In this document: positions 56,752 to 63,951 of the stretch, one piece after another
How the letters are laid out: each line of letters starts with the position of its first letter
How positions within the stretch are numbered: the first letter of the stretch is position 1
Source: an uncultured Clostridia bacterium
GTDB lineage: Bacteria; Bacillota; Clostridia; Christensenellales; Borkfalkiaceae
DNA: 64,000 nucleotides
NCBI GenBank assembly: GCA_947175325.1
Contig: CAMWME010000001.1
Location: 206,740 to 270,739, forward strand
Direction: 5' to 3'
Translations under genes and position numbers: made by a program
The notes under the pieces: model-generated
What the model was told of the DNA's origin: nothing
The model's input: only the letters and a program-made list of their open reading frames with translations
Database searches by the model: none

Positions 56752-56827
56752 GCCTCGGTAGCTCAGATGGTAGAGCGGTGGACTGAAAATCCATATGTCG
56801 GCGGTTCGATTCCACCCCAAGGCACCA
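56752..56827 (+). tRNA. tRNA-Phe (GAA)
   Basis: 76 nt with encoded CCA. Anticodon GAA at 56785-56787, loop CTGAAAA. Two C-A mismatches are present: position 5:68 in the acceptor stem and 51:63 in the T stem. The remaining structure is standard. Confidence 0.93.
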
Positions 56828-56842
56828 ACTTTATCTCGGTTT

Positions 56843-56918
56843 GCTGGTGTAGCTCAACTGGCAGAGCAGCTGATTTGTAATCAGCAGGTTGTGGGTTCGA
56901 TTCCAATCACCAGCTCCA
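56843..56918 (+). tRNA. tRNA-Thr (UGU)
   Basis: 76 nt with encoded CCA. Anticodon TGT at 56876-56878 in loop TTTGTAA; acceptor GCTGGTG/CACCAGC is perfect. The T stem GTGGG/CCAAT has a G-A mismatch at 51:63. Confidence 0.95.
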
Positions 56919-56952
56919 CTTTACCCCGTTTCGACGGGGTAAAATTTCATAT

Positions 56953-57037
56953 GGGCGGATTGCAGAGTGGCCAAATGCATCAGACTGTAAATCTGACGTC
57001 TCCGACTTCGGTGGTTCGAATCCACCTCCTCCCACCA
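56953..57037 (+). tRNA. tRNA-Tyr (GUA)
   Basis: 85 nt with encoded CCA and a long variable arm (GTC-TCC-GAC stem). Anticodon GTA at 56987-56989, loop CTGTAAA. The acceptor has a C-U mismatch at 4:69. Its 3' end is duplicated at 57140-57157. Confidence 0.94.
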
Positions 57038-57039
57038 GC

Positions 57040-57069
57040 AAAAAAGACAAGCTTGTGCTTGTCTTTTTT
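57040..57069 (+). terminator. Terminator of the tRNA operon
   Basis: AAAAAAGACAAGC-TTGT-GCTTGTCTTTTTT, starting 3 nt after the tRNA-Tyr CCA end. Confidence 0.9.
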
Positions 57070-57070
57070 G

Positions 57071-57157
57071 CTACGTGCGAGTTCGGTTTCGAACCACTGT
57101 TCGCGCGAGGGTGAAACCCGGCGCTCTCGCCGTAGGCGAGAATCCACCTCCTCCCAC
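57071..57157 (+). repeat. Structured repeat carrying a copy of the tRNA-Tyr 3' end
   Basis: After the tRNA terminator come three small hairpins (GTTCG-GTTT-CGAAC; GGG-TGAAA-CCC; TCTCGCC-GTA-GGCGAGA at 57125-57141) and then GAATCCACCTCCTCCCAC (57140-57157), an exact 18-base copy of tRNA-Tyr 57018-57035. No complete cloverleaf can be drawn. It is either a tRNA-derived relic, a duplicated attachment site or a repeated RNA element. Confidence 0.6.
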
Positions 57158-57217
57158 ATATCACAACCTAAAACAAACTACTTTTTTATGTGTTAAGTTT
57201 AGTTTGCTATTTACCAC

Positions 57218-57246
57218 TTGCAATAATTTATAAGCTATGATAAACT
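57218..57246 (+). promoter_or_regulatory. Promoter of the 57.3-kb lipoprotein gene
   Basis: TTGCAA, 17-nt spacer, TAAACT, about 30 nt before the ATG. Confidence 0.5.
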
Positions 57247-57276
57247 AATACCAAACATAGTCGGAGCAACAGACAT

Positions 57277-58104
57277 ATGAAAAATTTTAAAAAAATAATT
57301 TCGTTTATTGTTTTTATCTGTTCAGCAATATTCGCATTATGTGCTTGCGGAGGTTGTACCTATCTAGGTTATCGTGGAGATTATCCCGCATTATACACAG
57401 AGGCAGTCAGCAGTATTCTTGCCGTCGCTGGCTTTTATGACGACCCCTCTCTTGCCGACCCCGAAATAAAAGTTTTAGAAACAGATGATTACGGTAGAGT
57501 TATGTATACGTACAGCGAAAGCGGTATGCTTGCTGTTTGTATAATGCAAAAATCCGACGAAGAATACGTATATTACTACCCAGACTTTAATTTTATAAAG
57601 AATACTAATTACACTTGGGCAGAAGACATAAACGAGTGCGTAAGCAATTCATTCTCCCAAGAAAGAATCTCTACTTTAAAGGAATTGAATGACTTTGGTA
57701 AAGAGTTTGATGAAACAAAATGCATAAAAACTGCGATTGTTCGCAAAAAAGAAACGCATAAATTTAGTAGAGATACTGAAAAACAGCTTGAAGCGCTTTG
57801 CAAGCAATATGCAAAAGACAGCGGCTGCAAAGGCGAAGATTCTGTTTATAGATATTCAGAATACTGTACTTCGGATAATTACGGGCGTATGCTTTTCTAT
57901 ATTTACGGATTACATAGGGACGTCAACGGCACCGGCGAACATTATTCACAAAGAAAAACAATGTATTTCCATTTGGCTATTATTTTTAATCCGGATTGGA
58001 GTTATGACGAAACAAATACTTTATTGGAACTGACAGACATAGATAATTATCAAAGCGATTTAAAAGAATTTAAACAGTTACACAACTGGAACCAACCGCT
58101 ATAA
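57277..58104 (+). CDS. Predicted lipoprotein, unknown function
   Basis: 275 residues. Signal peptide with a cysteine-rich end (ALCACGGC; lipid attachment most likely Cys24). The mature part has no motif I recognise; it is rich in Tyr, Asp and Glu and contains two related-looking DxYGRxxF/Y strands (DDYGRVMYTYSES near 70 and DNYGRMLFYIYG near 207), suggesting an internal duplication. CGGAGCAAC lies upstream. Coding sequence is AT-richer than its neighbours, which could reflect acquisition. A strong terminator follows. Confidence 0.65.
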   Translation: MKNFKKIISFIVFICSAIFALCACGGCTYLGYRGDYPALYTEAVSSILAVAGFYDDPSLADPEIKVLETDDYGRVMYTYSESGMLAVCIMQKSDEEYVYYYPDFNFIKNTNYTWAEDINECVSNSFSQERISTLKELNDFGKEFDETKCIKTAIVRKKETHKFSRDTEKQLEALCKQYAKDSGCKGEDSVYRYSEYCTSDNYGRMLFYIYGLHRDVNGTGEHYSQRKTMYFHLAIIFNPDWSYDETNTLLELTDIDNYQSDLKEFKQLHNWNQPL

Positions 58105-58146
58105 ATTTTTTATAATCCGTTTTAAGTTACTACTTCTCCAAACAAT

Positions 58147-58176
58147 AACCCCCGAAACGAACTCGTTTCGGGGGTT
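58147..58176. terminator. Bidirectional terminator, lipoprotein / tspO
   Basis: AACCCCCGAAACGA pairs with TCGTTTCGGGGGTT around an AC loop; T-rich tracts on both strands. Confidence 0.85.
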
Positions 58177-58185
58177 ACAATTATT

Positions 58186-58650
58186 TTAATTTAAAATCCA
58201 TAATGCTAAATTAAGCGTTGTTGCAATGCTAAGCCAAATAGGATAAATACTTAAAATATAACCAAAAAGCTTATTTTCTTTAATTATATCAACGATTAAT
58301 GCAAAACCCGCAATCAAATTTATTAGTATTACTATATTTCCTACAAGCAAAAGTTTTAAAGTGAAAAACGTTAAACACCACAGCACGTTTAAAACCGCAT
58401 TTATAAGCATTAAAACGATTGTAGAAGTTGGTATATCGTCGTTTTTAAACCAAATAAAATTTATAACGGCAAAAGTTACATATACTACCGACCACACAAT
58501 AGGAATAACAAAATTCGGCACCCATTGAGTAGGTTTTTGTAACGTATTGAACCAATCCATACCGAGTTGCACGAATAAGCTTCCTAAACCCGCAACTAAT
58601 ATAATTACAACAAACGAAATTATTATTTTTTTAATTTGACTTTTTTCCAT
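58186..58650 (-). CDS. TspO/MBR-family membrane protein
   Basis: 154 residues with five transmembrane helices, the TspO plan. Family marks are WFNTLQKPTQWVPNFVIPIVW (PxxxxP near 40) and a later VLWCLTFF. TspO proteins bind tetrapyrroles and cholesterol-like ligands; role in anaerobes is not settled. There is no Shine-Dalgarno sequence and the upstream is very AT-rich. It stands alone. Confidence 0.88.
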   Translation of the reverse strand: MEKSQIKKIIISFVVIILVAGLGSLFVQLGMDWFNTLQKPTQWVPNFVIPIVWSVVYVTFAVINFIWFKNDDIPTSTIVLMLINAVLNVLWCLTFFTLKLLLVGNIVILINLIAGFALIVDIIKENKLFGYILSIYPIWLSIATTLNLALWILN

Positions 58651-58716
58651 ACAATATAAATATACAGCAAAAAAATAATTTATATTCGTTTTAGGTTACA
58701 ACCACTCCACACACTA

Positions 58717-58748
58717 AAAAAGGCACCGACGATAAGTCAGTGCCTTTT
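58717..58748 (-). terminator. Terminator of the M28 peptidase gene
   Basis: AAAAGGCAC(C)GAC pairs with GTC(A)GTGCCTTTT around GATAA; TTTTTAGTG follows on minus. Confidence 0.8.
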
Positions 58749-58763
58749 GCTGTATATTCAAAC

Positions 58764-59990
58764 TTAGAAGTTTACGTTATCTTGCGTTACAAGCGCGTAA
58801 AGAAGCGTTGAGAAAGTTTCAAAGTGCTTCATGATACGTCCGGGGAAGTATTTATTGATATACTCCAAATAATCGTTTTTCGTATTCATAAGCATACCAA
58901 CGAGATAGGTTTCACCGTAACCGGTATAATCGGGAATTTCCCAGTTGGTTGCTTCAAAATACACGTAGGGTATGCCCCTTAACTTAAAGCCGTAGTGGTC
59001 GCTCCAGTTACCGGTACAAGGCGATGCATATGAGGGAACTTCTTTGCAGTTCTCTTTGTCTGCGGGAGAGAGATTGTCCCACGTCCAAGGGTTGCTTTTA
59101 AACGAAAGTCCCAAATCTTTTGCAACCGCCATTGCATTGTCGTACGCCTCAGTCTTGGTAACGGTTTTATTAGCGTTGTCTTGAACGCCGCCGTATAAGT
59201 ACGCATAATCTCCGCAAACGAGCGAATCGAGGTTAATCATATAAAGCGTATTTGCAACTTCTTCATCCGTCATTGCGTTTGCATAAGCCGTAGAACCGAT
59301 TTTGCCGTATTCCTCTGCTGTAAAGAATACGAAGGTTATAGTATATTCAAGGTCCAAGTTAACTATTTTTTCAGCGGTGGTAAGCGCAAGAGATATGCCC
59401 GAGCCGTTGTCGCCCGTACCGTCGCCGTCGTAATGCGCGCCTACGATAATCTGCTTATCGCTTTTGCCTTTCTTTGTAAGGGAAATATTCGGCGTAGTTA
59501 CGTTAACTTTAACGTATTCACCGTCTTCGGCTTCAACGTACTGTTTATTTGCTTTATCGTAATTATAATTTCCAAGTGTTTCGTAGCTCGTTGCGGACAA
59601 TTTTTCAGCTAAATCAACGCTCGTTTTATAGTACTTAGGTTGAGTTACGGGGTGATAAACTATATCTTCCTCGGCATAGCCCGCTTGAATTAAATTCCAG
59701 CTTATCCACTTCTGCGCGAACTTAAAGTTCGCACCGGCATAGCAGTCCCTATCCTTGACCATTGCGTCTATATACTGCAGCTTTGCATAGCACTCGGCGG
59801 CATATCCCGACTCTTCCGTTTTAAGTGAATTTTTAATTTCGTCTAACGTTTGCTCGTATTGTGCCAGTTGGCTTTTCAGTTCGTCAATTTCCGCCGAATC
59901 AGAATTACTGCAACCCGCTGCTCCCATAACGAGGCAAGCGGAAAGCGCACCCGCAATCAGTAATGACGTAATCTTTTTGTTAAGTTTCAT
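58764..59990 (-). CDS. Lipoprotein M28-family metallopeptidase
   Basis: 408 residues from the ATG at 59990, with GAAGGATAATAAA upstream; a TTG 18 nt further up is unlikely. The signal peptide ends GAAGC (Cys27), so it is lipid-anchored outside. A coiled-coil (SAEIDELKSQLAQYEQTLDE) follows. The two-zinc site is complete: IIVGAHYDGDGTGDNGSG, FFTAEEYGKIGS, MINLDSL and a C-terminal SDHYGFKLRG. Members act as aminopeptidases. It is a second secreted protease in the window, unlinked to the opp operon but likely to feed it. Confidence 0.92.
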   Translation of the reverse strand: MKLNKKITSLLIAGALSACLVMGAAGCSNSDSAEIDELKSQLAQYEQTLDEIKNSLKTEESGYAAECYAKLQYIDAMVKDRDCYAGANFKFAQKWISWNLIQAGYAEEDIVYHPVTQPKYYKTSVDLAEKLSATSYETLGNYNYDKANKQYVEAEDGEYVKVNVTTPNISLTKKGKSDKQIIVGAHYDGDGTGDNGSGISLALTTAEKIVNLDLEYTITFVFFTAEEYGKIGSTAYANAMTDEEVANTLYMINLDSLVCGDYAYLYGGVQDNANKTVTKTEAYDNAMAVAKDLGLSFKSNPWTWDNLSPADKENCKEVPSYASPCTGNWSDHYGFKLRGIPYVYFEATNWEIPDYTGYGETYLVGMLMNTKNDYLEYINKYFPGRIMKHFETFSTLLYALVTQDNVNF

Positions 59991-60022
59991 TTTATTATCC
60001 TTCTTCAATTTTTATATTCACG

Positions 60023-60051
60023 ATTATATTCACTTTTTACTGCAATGTCAA
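60023..60051 (-). promoter_or_regulatory. M28 peptidase promoter
   Basis: Perfect TTGACA, 17-nt spacer, perfect TATAAT on the minus strand. Confidence 0.8.
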
Positions 60052-60160
60052 TCATTTTTATGCATTATTATACATTTTTTTGAATGTTTATTAATTAACA
60101 TAATTTGTTAATTTTAACGTTTTTTCACACGCTTTTCAACATTGAAAAATACGGATACGC

Positions 60161-60189
60161 TTGAAATACCGTATTGTTTTTGATATAAT
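60161..60189 (+). promoter_or_regulatory. Promoter of the DUF6485 gene
   Basis: TTGAAA, 17-nt spacer, TATAAT, about 30 nt before the ATG. Confidence 0.7.
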
Positions 60190-60218
60190 AAAAGAAAACG
60201 AATAATTAGGGTTACGTA

Positions 60219-60452
60219 ATGGAAAAGAATTTGAGTGATTTTTGCACTTGCAACGACCGAGCTTGCCCGCTTCACCCCGCCAACCACGACAAGGGCTGCT
60301 CCCTTTGCATACAAAAGAATATAAAGAAAAAGGAAATCCCCTCTTGCCTATTCAACGCCGCTGGCGGCTATCCGAGTAAAGACGGCTACTCCTTCGAAGC
60401 GTTTGCAAGGCTCATACTCGGAAACAAGCCGCAAATTGACAAACGCGATTAA
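60219..60452 (+). CDS. DUF6485 cysteine-rich protein
   Basis: 77 residues. The pattern CTCNDRACPLHPANHDKGCSLC and IPSCLFNAAG matches a small anaerobe family annotated DUF6485; four to six cysteines and two histidines suggest a metal site, probably zinc or iron. Function unknown. TAGGG lies upstream. The next gene's promoter lies inside its 3' end. Confidence 0.75.
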   Translation: MEKNLSDFCTCNDRACPLHPANHDKGCSLCIQKNIKKKEIPSCLFNAAGGYPSKDGYSFEAFARLILGNKPQIDKRD

Positions 60453-60464
60453 AAATGATAAAAT
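60436..60464 (+). promoter_or_regulatory. Promoter of the acyltransferase gene, near-leaderless
   Basis: Perfect TTGACA (inside the DUF6485 gene), 17-nt spacer, TAAAAT; the -10 ends 10 nt before the ATG, with no Shine-Dalgarno sequence. Confidence 0.7.
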
Positions 60465-60474
60465 TATTATATAA

Positions 60475-61191
60475 ATGAAAAATAAGAAATTTAAACAAAA
60501 GCGTAAGGCATGGTTCCGCGCATTAAAAGGCTTATTGAAGGCGCACTTCAAAAAACCGAAGTTCATTTATTCGGGCGGGAAGCCGACGAACGGTTCGATT
60601 ATTCTCAGTAATCACGAGGGCGCTTCCTCCCCCATGATGCTTGAAATTTATGCGGATTTCCCCATAAGAATGTGGGGCACTTACGAAATGAATTCGGGAC
60701 TGAAAAGCGTTTATAAATATCTGTCGCGCATATATTTTCACGAAAAGAAACACTGGAATATTCACCTTTCAAAATTCGTTGCAATATTTGCATGCCCCTT
60801 CGTAAATCTTTTTTACAAGGGTCTAAATCTTATCGCCACGTATAGGGACGTTCGGCTGTACAACACAATTTCCGAAAGCGTGCGGGCAATAAAGGACAAC
60901 CAAGAAAATATCGTTATCTTTCCGGAAAAGTCCGATAACGGGTATTTTAAGCATCTTACGGGCTTTTATGCGGGATTCGTGGTATTAGCTCAACAGCTTT
61001 TTAAATCGGGGATAGACGTTCCGATTTACGTCGCGTATTACAAAACCGAAACCCGCGAATTCATTTTCGATGCGCCCGTACTTTTCAGCGAATTGAAAGC
61101 CGCCTACGGCAGCAAAGCCGAAATTGCAAACCACCTTTTAGAGAGGTGCAACGCAATAGGCGACCCCGATTTACAGCAAAAAACGGCTTAA
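60475..61191 (+). CDS. PlsC-like acyltransferase
   Basis: 238 residues. The lysophosphatidate acyltransferase fold is suggested by ILSNHEGASSP near 41 and IVIFPEKSDNGYFKHLTGFY near 150, with CPFVNLFYKGLNLIATYRD between. In the first motif the catalytic H-x4-D is altered: His is kept but Ser stands at the Asp position. This altered form is seen in a Clostridia subfamily of unknown activity as far as I recall. It is predicted peripheral to the membrane. Starts with no ribosome binding site. Confidence 0.75.
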   Translation: MKNKKFKQKRKAWFRALKGLLKAHFKKPKFIYSGGKPTNGSIILSNHEGASSPMMLEIYADFPIRMWGTYEMNSGLKSVYKYLSRIYFHEKKHWNIHLSKFVAIFACPFVNLFYKGLNLIATYRDVRLYNTISESVRAIKDNQENIVIFPEKSDNGYFKHLTGFYAGFVVLAQQLFKSGIDVPIYVAYYKTETREFIFDAPVLFSELKAAYGSKAEIANHLLERCNAIGDPDLQQKTA

Positions 61192-61218
61192 TCAACACCA
61201 CTTTTAATTATTATTTGT

Positions 61219-61247
61219 TTGCTAATAGGCAATAAAAGTACTATAAT
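61219..61247 (+). promoter_or_regulatory. Ferritin gene promoter
   Basis: TTGCTA, 17-nt spacer, TATAAT. No Fur or PerR box was recognised. Confidence 0.6.
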
Positions 61248-61271
61248 TTAAATAACTTTCGGAGGCAAATT

Positions 61272-61790
61272 ATGATTAACGAAAAAATAGCAAAACTTAT
61301 AAACACCCAAGTAAACAAAGAACTTTATTCCGGCTACCTCTACCTCGACTTTGCTAACTACTATGCAGACGAGGGTCTTGACGGCTTTGCACACTGGTAC
61401 GAAATTCAAGCGCAAGAAGAACGCGACCACGCAATGATGATGCGCCGCTACCTTATAGACAACGGCATTAAAGTTACTTTTGAAAAGATAGACAAGCCCG
61501 ACAAGACTTTTGCAAAGACGGATGACCCGCTTAAAGCCGGCTATGAGCACGAGCAATACGTAACCTCTTTAATCAACAACATTTATGCGGAAGCCGCAAA
61601 AATTCACGATTACAAGACGATGCAGTTTTTGGACTGGTTCATTAAGGAACAAGGCGAAGAAGAAAAGAACGCCGAAGATATGTTAAAGAGGTTCCACCTT
61701 TTCGGACACGATGTAAAGGGGCTTTACTCTTTAAATCAAGAGCTTGCCGCAAGGGTTTACACCCCTTCCACCACCGGCCCCGCAATGTAA
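61272..61790 (+). CDS. ftnA: Ferritin (iron storage)
   Basis: 172 residues. Non-heme ferritin with the ferroxidase centre residues in ELYSGYLYLDFANYYAD, YEIQAQEERDHAMMM (ExxH) and the C-terminal WFIKEQGEEEKNAEDML. It oxidises and stores iron in a 24-subunit cage. TCGGAGGCAAATT precedes the ATG. Single gene with its own promoter and terminator. Confidence 0.96.
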   Translation: MINEKIAKLINTQVNKELYSGYLYLDFANYYADEGLDGFAHWYEIQAQEERDHAMMMRRYLIDNGIKVTFEKIDKPDKTFAKTDDPLKAGYEHEQYVTSLINNIYAEAAKIHDYKTMQFLDWFIKEQGEEEKNAEDMLKRFHLFGHDVKGLYSLNQELAARVYTPSTTGPAM

Positions 61791-61802
61791 ACTGAATATT
61801 AA

Positions 61803-61830
61803 CGGCGGGATATTATCCCGCCGATTTTTT
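61803..61830 (+). terminator. Terminator after ferritin gene
   Basis: CGGCGGGA-TATTA-TCCCGCCG followed by ATTTTTT. Confidence 0.9.
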
Positions 61831-61839
61831 ATGCCCGCA

Positions 61840-61868
61840 TTGACAAATTTTAGCTGTGGGAATATAAT
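61840..61868 (+). promoter_or_regulatory. Promoter of the flavin reductase unit
   Basis: Perfect TTGACA, 17-nt spacer, TATAAT, about 23 nt before the TTG start. Confidence 0.75.
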
Positions 61869-61891
61869 TATATCAACTCGGAGGTGTTATT

Positions 61892-62800
61892 TTGAGTTCA
61901 TTTAAAGATTTAAGAATTGTAGATAATTTTTACCAAACTTCTTCCTTCTTCCCTATGCCCACTATTTTGGTTGGCACGGTTTCGGAAAACGGTCAAACCA
62001 ACCTCGGCGCATACTCCCTTTGCTTCCCCTATTACATAGCGGGCAAGGACAGATACGCTATGGTTTTGGAGTGCAGAAACAGCTCTAACACGGCGCAGAA
62101 TATTTTGCGCGGAAGCAAAGTCTCATTAAACTTTATCACGGACGATAAGAAATATTTCCGCGAGGCGGTTAGGCTCGGCTTCCCCGGGGACACCACCGAA
62201 GAAAAAATGAAGAACTGCATTTTCACGCTTGAAAAGGGACTTGCCGACGGCGAACGCCCGCTCGTCGTGAAAGAGGCTTATCAAGTGTTCGAGTGCACTT
62301 GGGCTGACAAATTAGAGGACGCATATAAAGACAAAGCGGGCTGTCTTGAAGGCTACGAGCCTCCCTACCGCAACTTTAACGGTATTACCAGCAAGTTCGG
62401 CGCGCACTTCATTCTTTACGTAGACAAAATTCTTATGAAAGACAAATACTATAACGCCATCATAAACGGCGTTAAGGCAAAGGACTTCCCGCCCGTGCCA
62501 GTTGACTACGGCTACCGCGACAGCACCAACTTCTGGTGCTCCCCCTCTAAAAAGCCTTATCCCGAAAAAATTCAAGCAAAAGAGGGCGACGTCAACTCGG
62601 TAAAGTACGCCGCAAAGCGCATTGACCCCGACGTTACGTTCACGGACGAGGCGTGCGCTAAGCTCACTAAAATACCGAGAATTTTCCTTAAAGCCGCACT
62701 TACCCAAATGGTTGAAATCGCCAAGGAAGAAAACATTGCCGTCATAGACGAGGCGGCTTTGCAGATTATAAACGACAAACGCAGAAAAGAGAAAAAGTAA
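61892..62800 (+). CDS. Flavin reductase-like FMN-binding protein
   Basis: 302 residues starting at TTG, with TCGGAGGTGTTATT upstream. The flavin reductase fold is marked by FPMPTILVGTVSENGQTNLG near 20, PYYIAGKDRYAMVLECR and SSNTAQNILRGSKVSLNFI. The C-terminal 90 residues (KYAAKRIDPDVTFTDEACAK onward) form an added helical domain that is not part of the reductase fold and carries a late AKLTKIPRIFLKAAL stretch resembling proteins with a PCP-reductase-like helix pair. Substrate unknown. Confidence 0.85.
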   Translation: MSSFKDLRIVDNFYQTSSFFPMPTILVGTVSENGQTNLGAYSLCFPYYIAGKDRYAMVLECRNSSNTAQNILRGSKVSLNFITDDKKYFREAVRLGFPGDTTEEKMKNCIFTLEKGLADGERPLVVKEAYQVFECTWADKLEDAYKDKAGCLEGYEPPYRNFNGITSKFGAHFILYVDKILMKDKYYNAIINGVKAKDFPPVPVDYGYRDSTNFWCSPSKKPYPEKIQAKEGDVNSVKYAAKRIDPDVTFTDEACAKLTKIPRIFLKAALTQMVEIAKEENIAVIDEAALQIINDKRRKEKK

Positions 62801-62815
62801 ACGTTCCGTTTAGTT

Positions 62816-63856
62816 ATGTACAAAGTAGTTATTATCGGGGCGGGTCCCGCGGGGCTTGCCACCGCTTTAAACTTAATAAAGCACGGCGTTACGGATATTC
62901 TCGTCGTTGAAAAACATACCTTCCCGCGGTACAAGTGCTGTGCGGGTTACATTACCGCAAAGACGAAAAAGGCTTACGAAGATTTGGGGTTGAACATTGA
63001 CGACTGCCACTACTCTTTGATAAAAGATTTCAAAATTTTATACAAGTTTAAGTCAAGGCTGAAAATAGTCAACAAGTTTTTGTACACTAACCGATATATC
63101 GACCGTGTTGAGCTGGACGATTCGTTTTTTAGGTTGGCGAAAGCCAAAGGCGTAACCGTTCTCGAAGGCGTAAAAATAACCGCGCATAATATTGACAAAA
63201 ACCGTATTACCCTATCCGACGGAAACGAAATAGAATACGAAAACCTCGTTTTTGCGGACGGGACTTGCGGGTTCAGCAGCCGCTATCAAAAGAACGGCAA
63301 AAGAAATATCGCTATGCAGTTGACCTTTGAAAGCGACGTACCCGAGGCGATTGATATTCATTTCGGCGTGACTAAACGCGGCTACGCTTGGGTTAGCTCC
63401 TACGGCGGAATTACAAACGTCGGTATGACGGACGTATACAAATCTGCAAGAGATTATAAGGCGATTTTCGGCAAGTTTTTGCAAGACTTGAATTTGACCG
63501 CAAATATTGATAATTTGAAATCCGCCTTCACACCAATCGGTGTTAGAAAGCCGGTTATAAACGGCAACGTTTTCTTCGTAGGCGACGCGGTCGGCGCGTG
63601 CGACCCCCTAACCCTTTCGGGGCTTAGGTACGGACTTAAAAGCGGTGAATTTTGCGCCCGCGCCATTGCCGAAAACAAAGTTAAAATTTACAAAAGGCAT
63701 ATAAGAAAACTTAAAACGAAGTTTAACTTTATGAAAGTAATGTTAAAGGTTTTCTATCTTAAATCAACTTTGTTTTTAGGCTTTAACCTCTTCTGCCGCT
63801 GCTTCGGCAAATCCGTTGCAAAAATATTCAACAACTTCTTCGTAAACAAGAAATAA
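62816..63856 (+). CDS. Geranylgeranyl reductase-family FAD-dependent oxidoreductase
   Basis: 346 residues. Dinucleotide motif VVIIGAGPAGLATALNL at the N-terminus, FPRYKCCAGYITAKT near 37 (the conserved Cys pair region), and FFVGDAVGACDPLTLSGLRYGLKSGE near 255. Relatives reduce prenyl chains or act on other hydrophobic substrates; the physiological one here is unknown. It begins 15 nt after the flavin reductase stop, with no ribosome binding site in the gap TTCCGTTTAGTT, so it is coupled to it. Pairing of a small flavin reductase and an FAD reductase suggests electron delivery. Confidence 0.88.
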   Translation: MYKVVIIGAGPAGLATALNLIKHGVTDILVVEKHTFPRYKCCAGYITAKTKKAYEDLGLNIDDCHYSLIKDFKILYKFKSRLKIVNKFLYTNRYIDRVELDDSFFRLAKAKGVTVLEGVKITAHNIDKNRITLSDGNEIEYENLVFADGTCGFSSRYQKNGKRNIAMQLTFESDVPEAIDIHFGVTKRGYAWVSSYGGITNVGMTDVYKSARDYKAIFGKFLQDLNLTANIDNLKSAFTPIGVRKPVINGNVFFVGDAVGACDPLTLSGLRYGLKSGEFCARAIAENKVKIYKRHIRKLKTKFNFMKVMLKVFYLKSTLFLGFNLFCRCFGKSVAKIFNNFFVNKK

Positions 63857-63861
63857 ACGTT

Positions 63862-63921
63862 CCGTTTAATCAAGCATCTTAATTTCTTTATCTTTTACCA
63901 ACCTCATTGCAAATCAAACGT
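63862..63921. repeat. Dispersed 3'-end repeat, copy 2
   Basis: Counterpart of 3946-4004: 23 identical bases then a variable stretch and CAAATCAAACG. The preceding stop region TAAACGTTCCGTTTA (63854-63868) also occurs after the flavin reductase gene (62798-62812). Confidence 0.6.
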
Positions 63922-63930
63922 TAAGCAGTG

Positions 63931-63951
63931 CCCGCGCATTATTGGCGGGCC
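63931..63951 (+). terminator. Terminator-like hairpin near the right edge
   Basis: GCCCGC pairs with GCGGGC around a 9-nt loop but is not followed by a U tract, so its strength is uncertain. The last 50 nt hold nothing else recognisable. Confidence 0.4.

Noticed and set aside
56907..57164. 85-codon minus-strand frame across tRNA-Thr/Tyr and the repeat
   Set aside because: It reads through tRNA genes and resembles spurious database proteins that arise in this manner.
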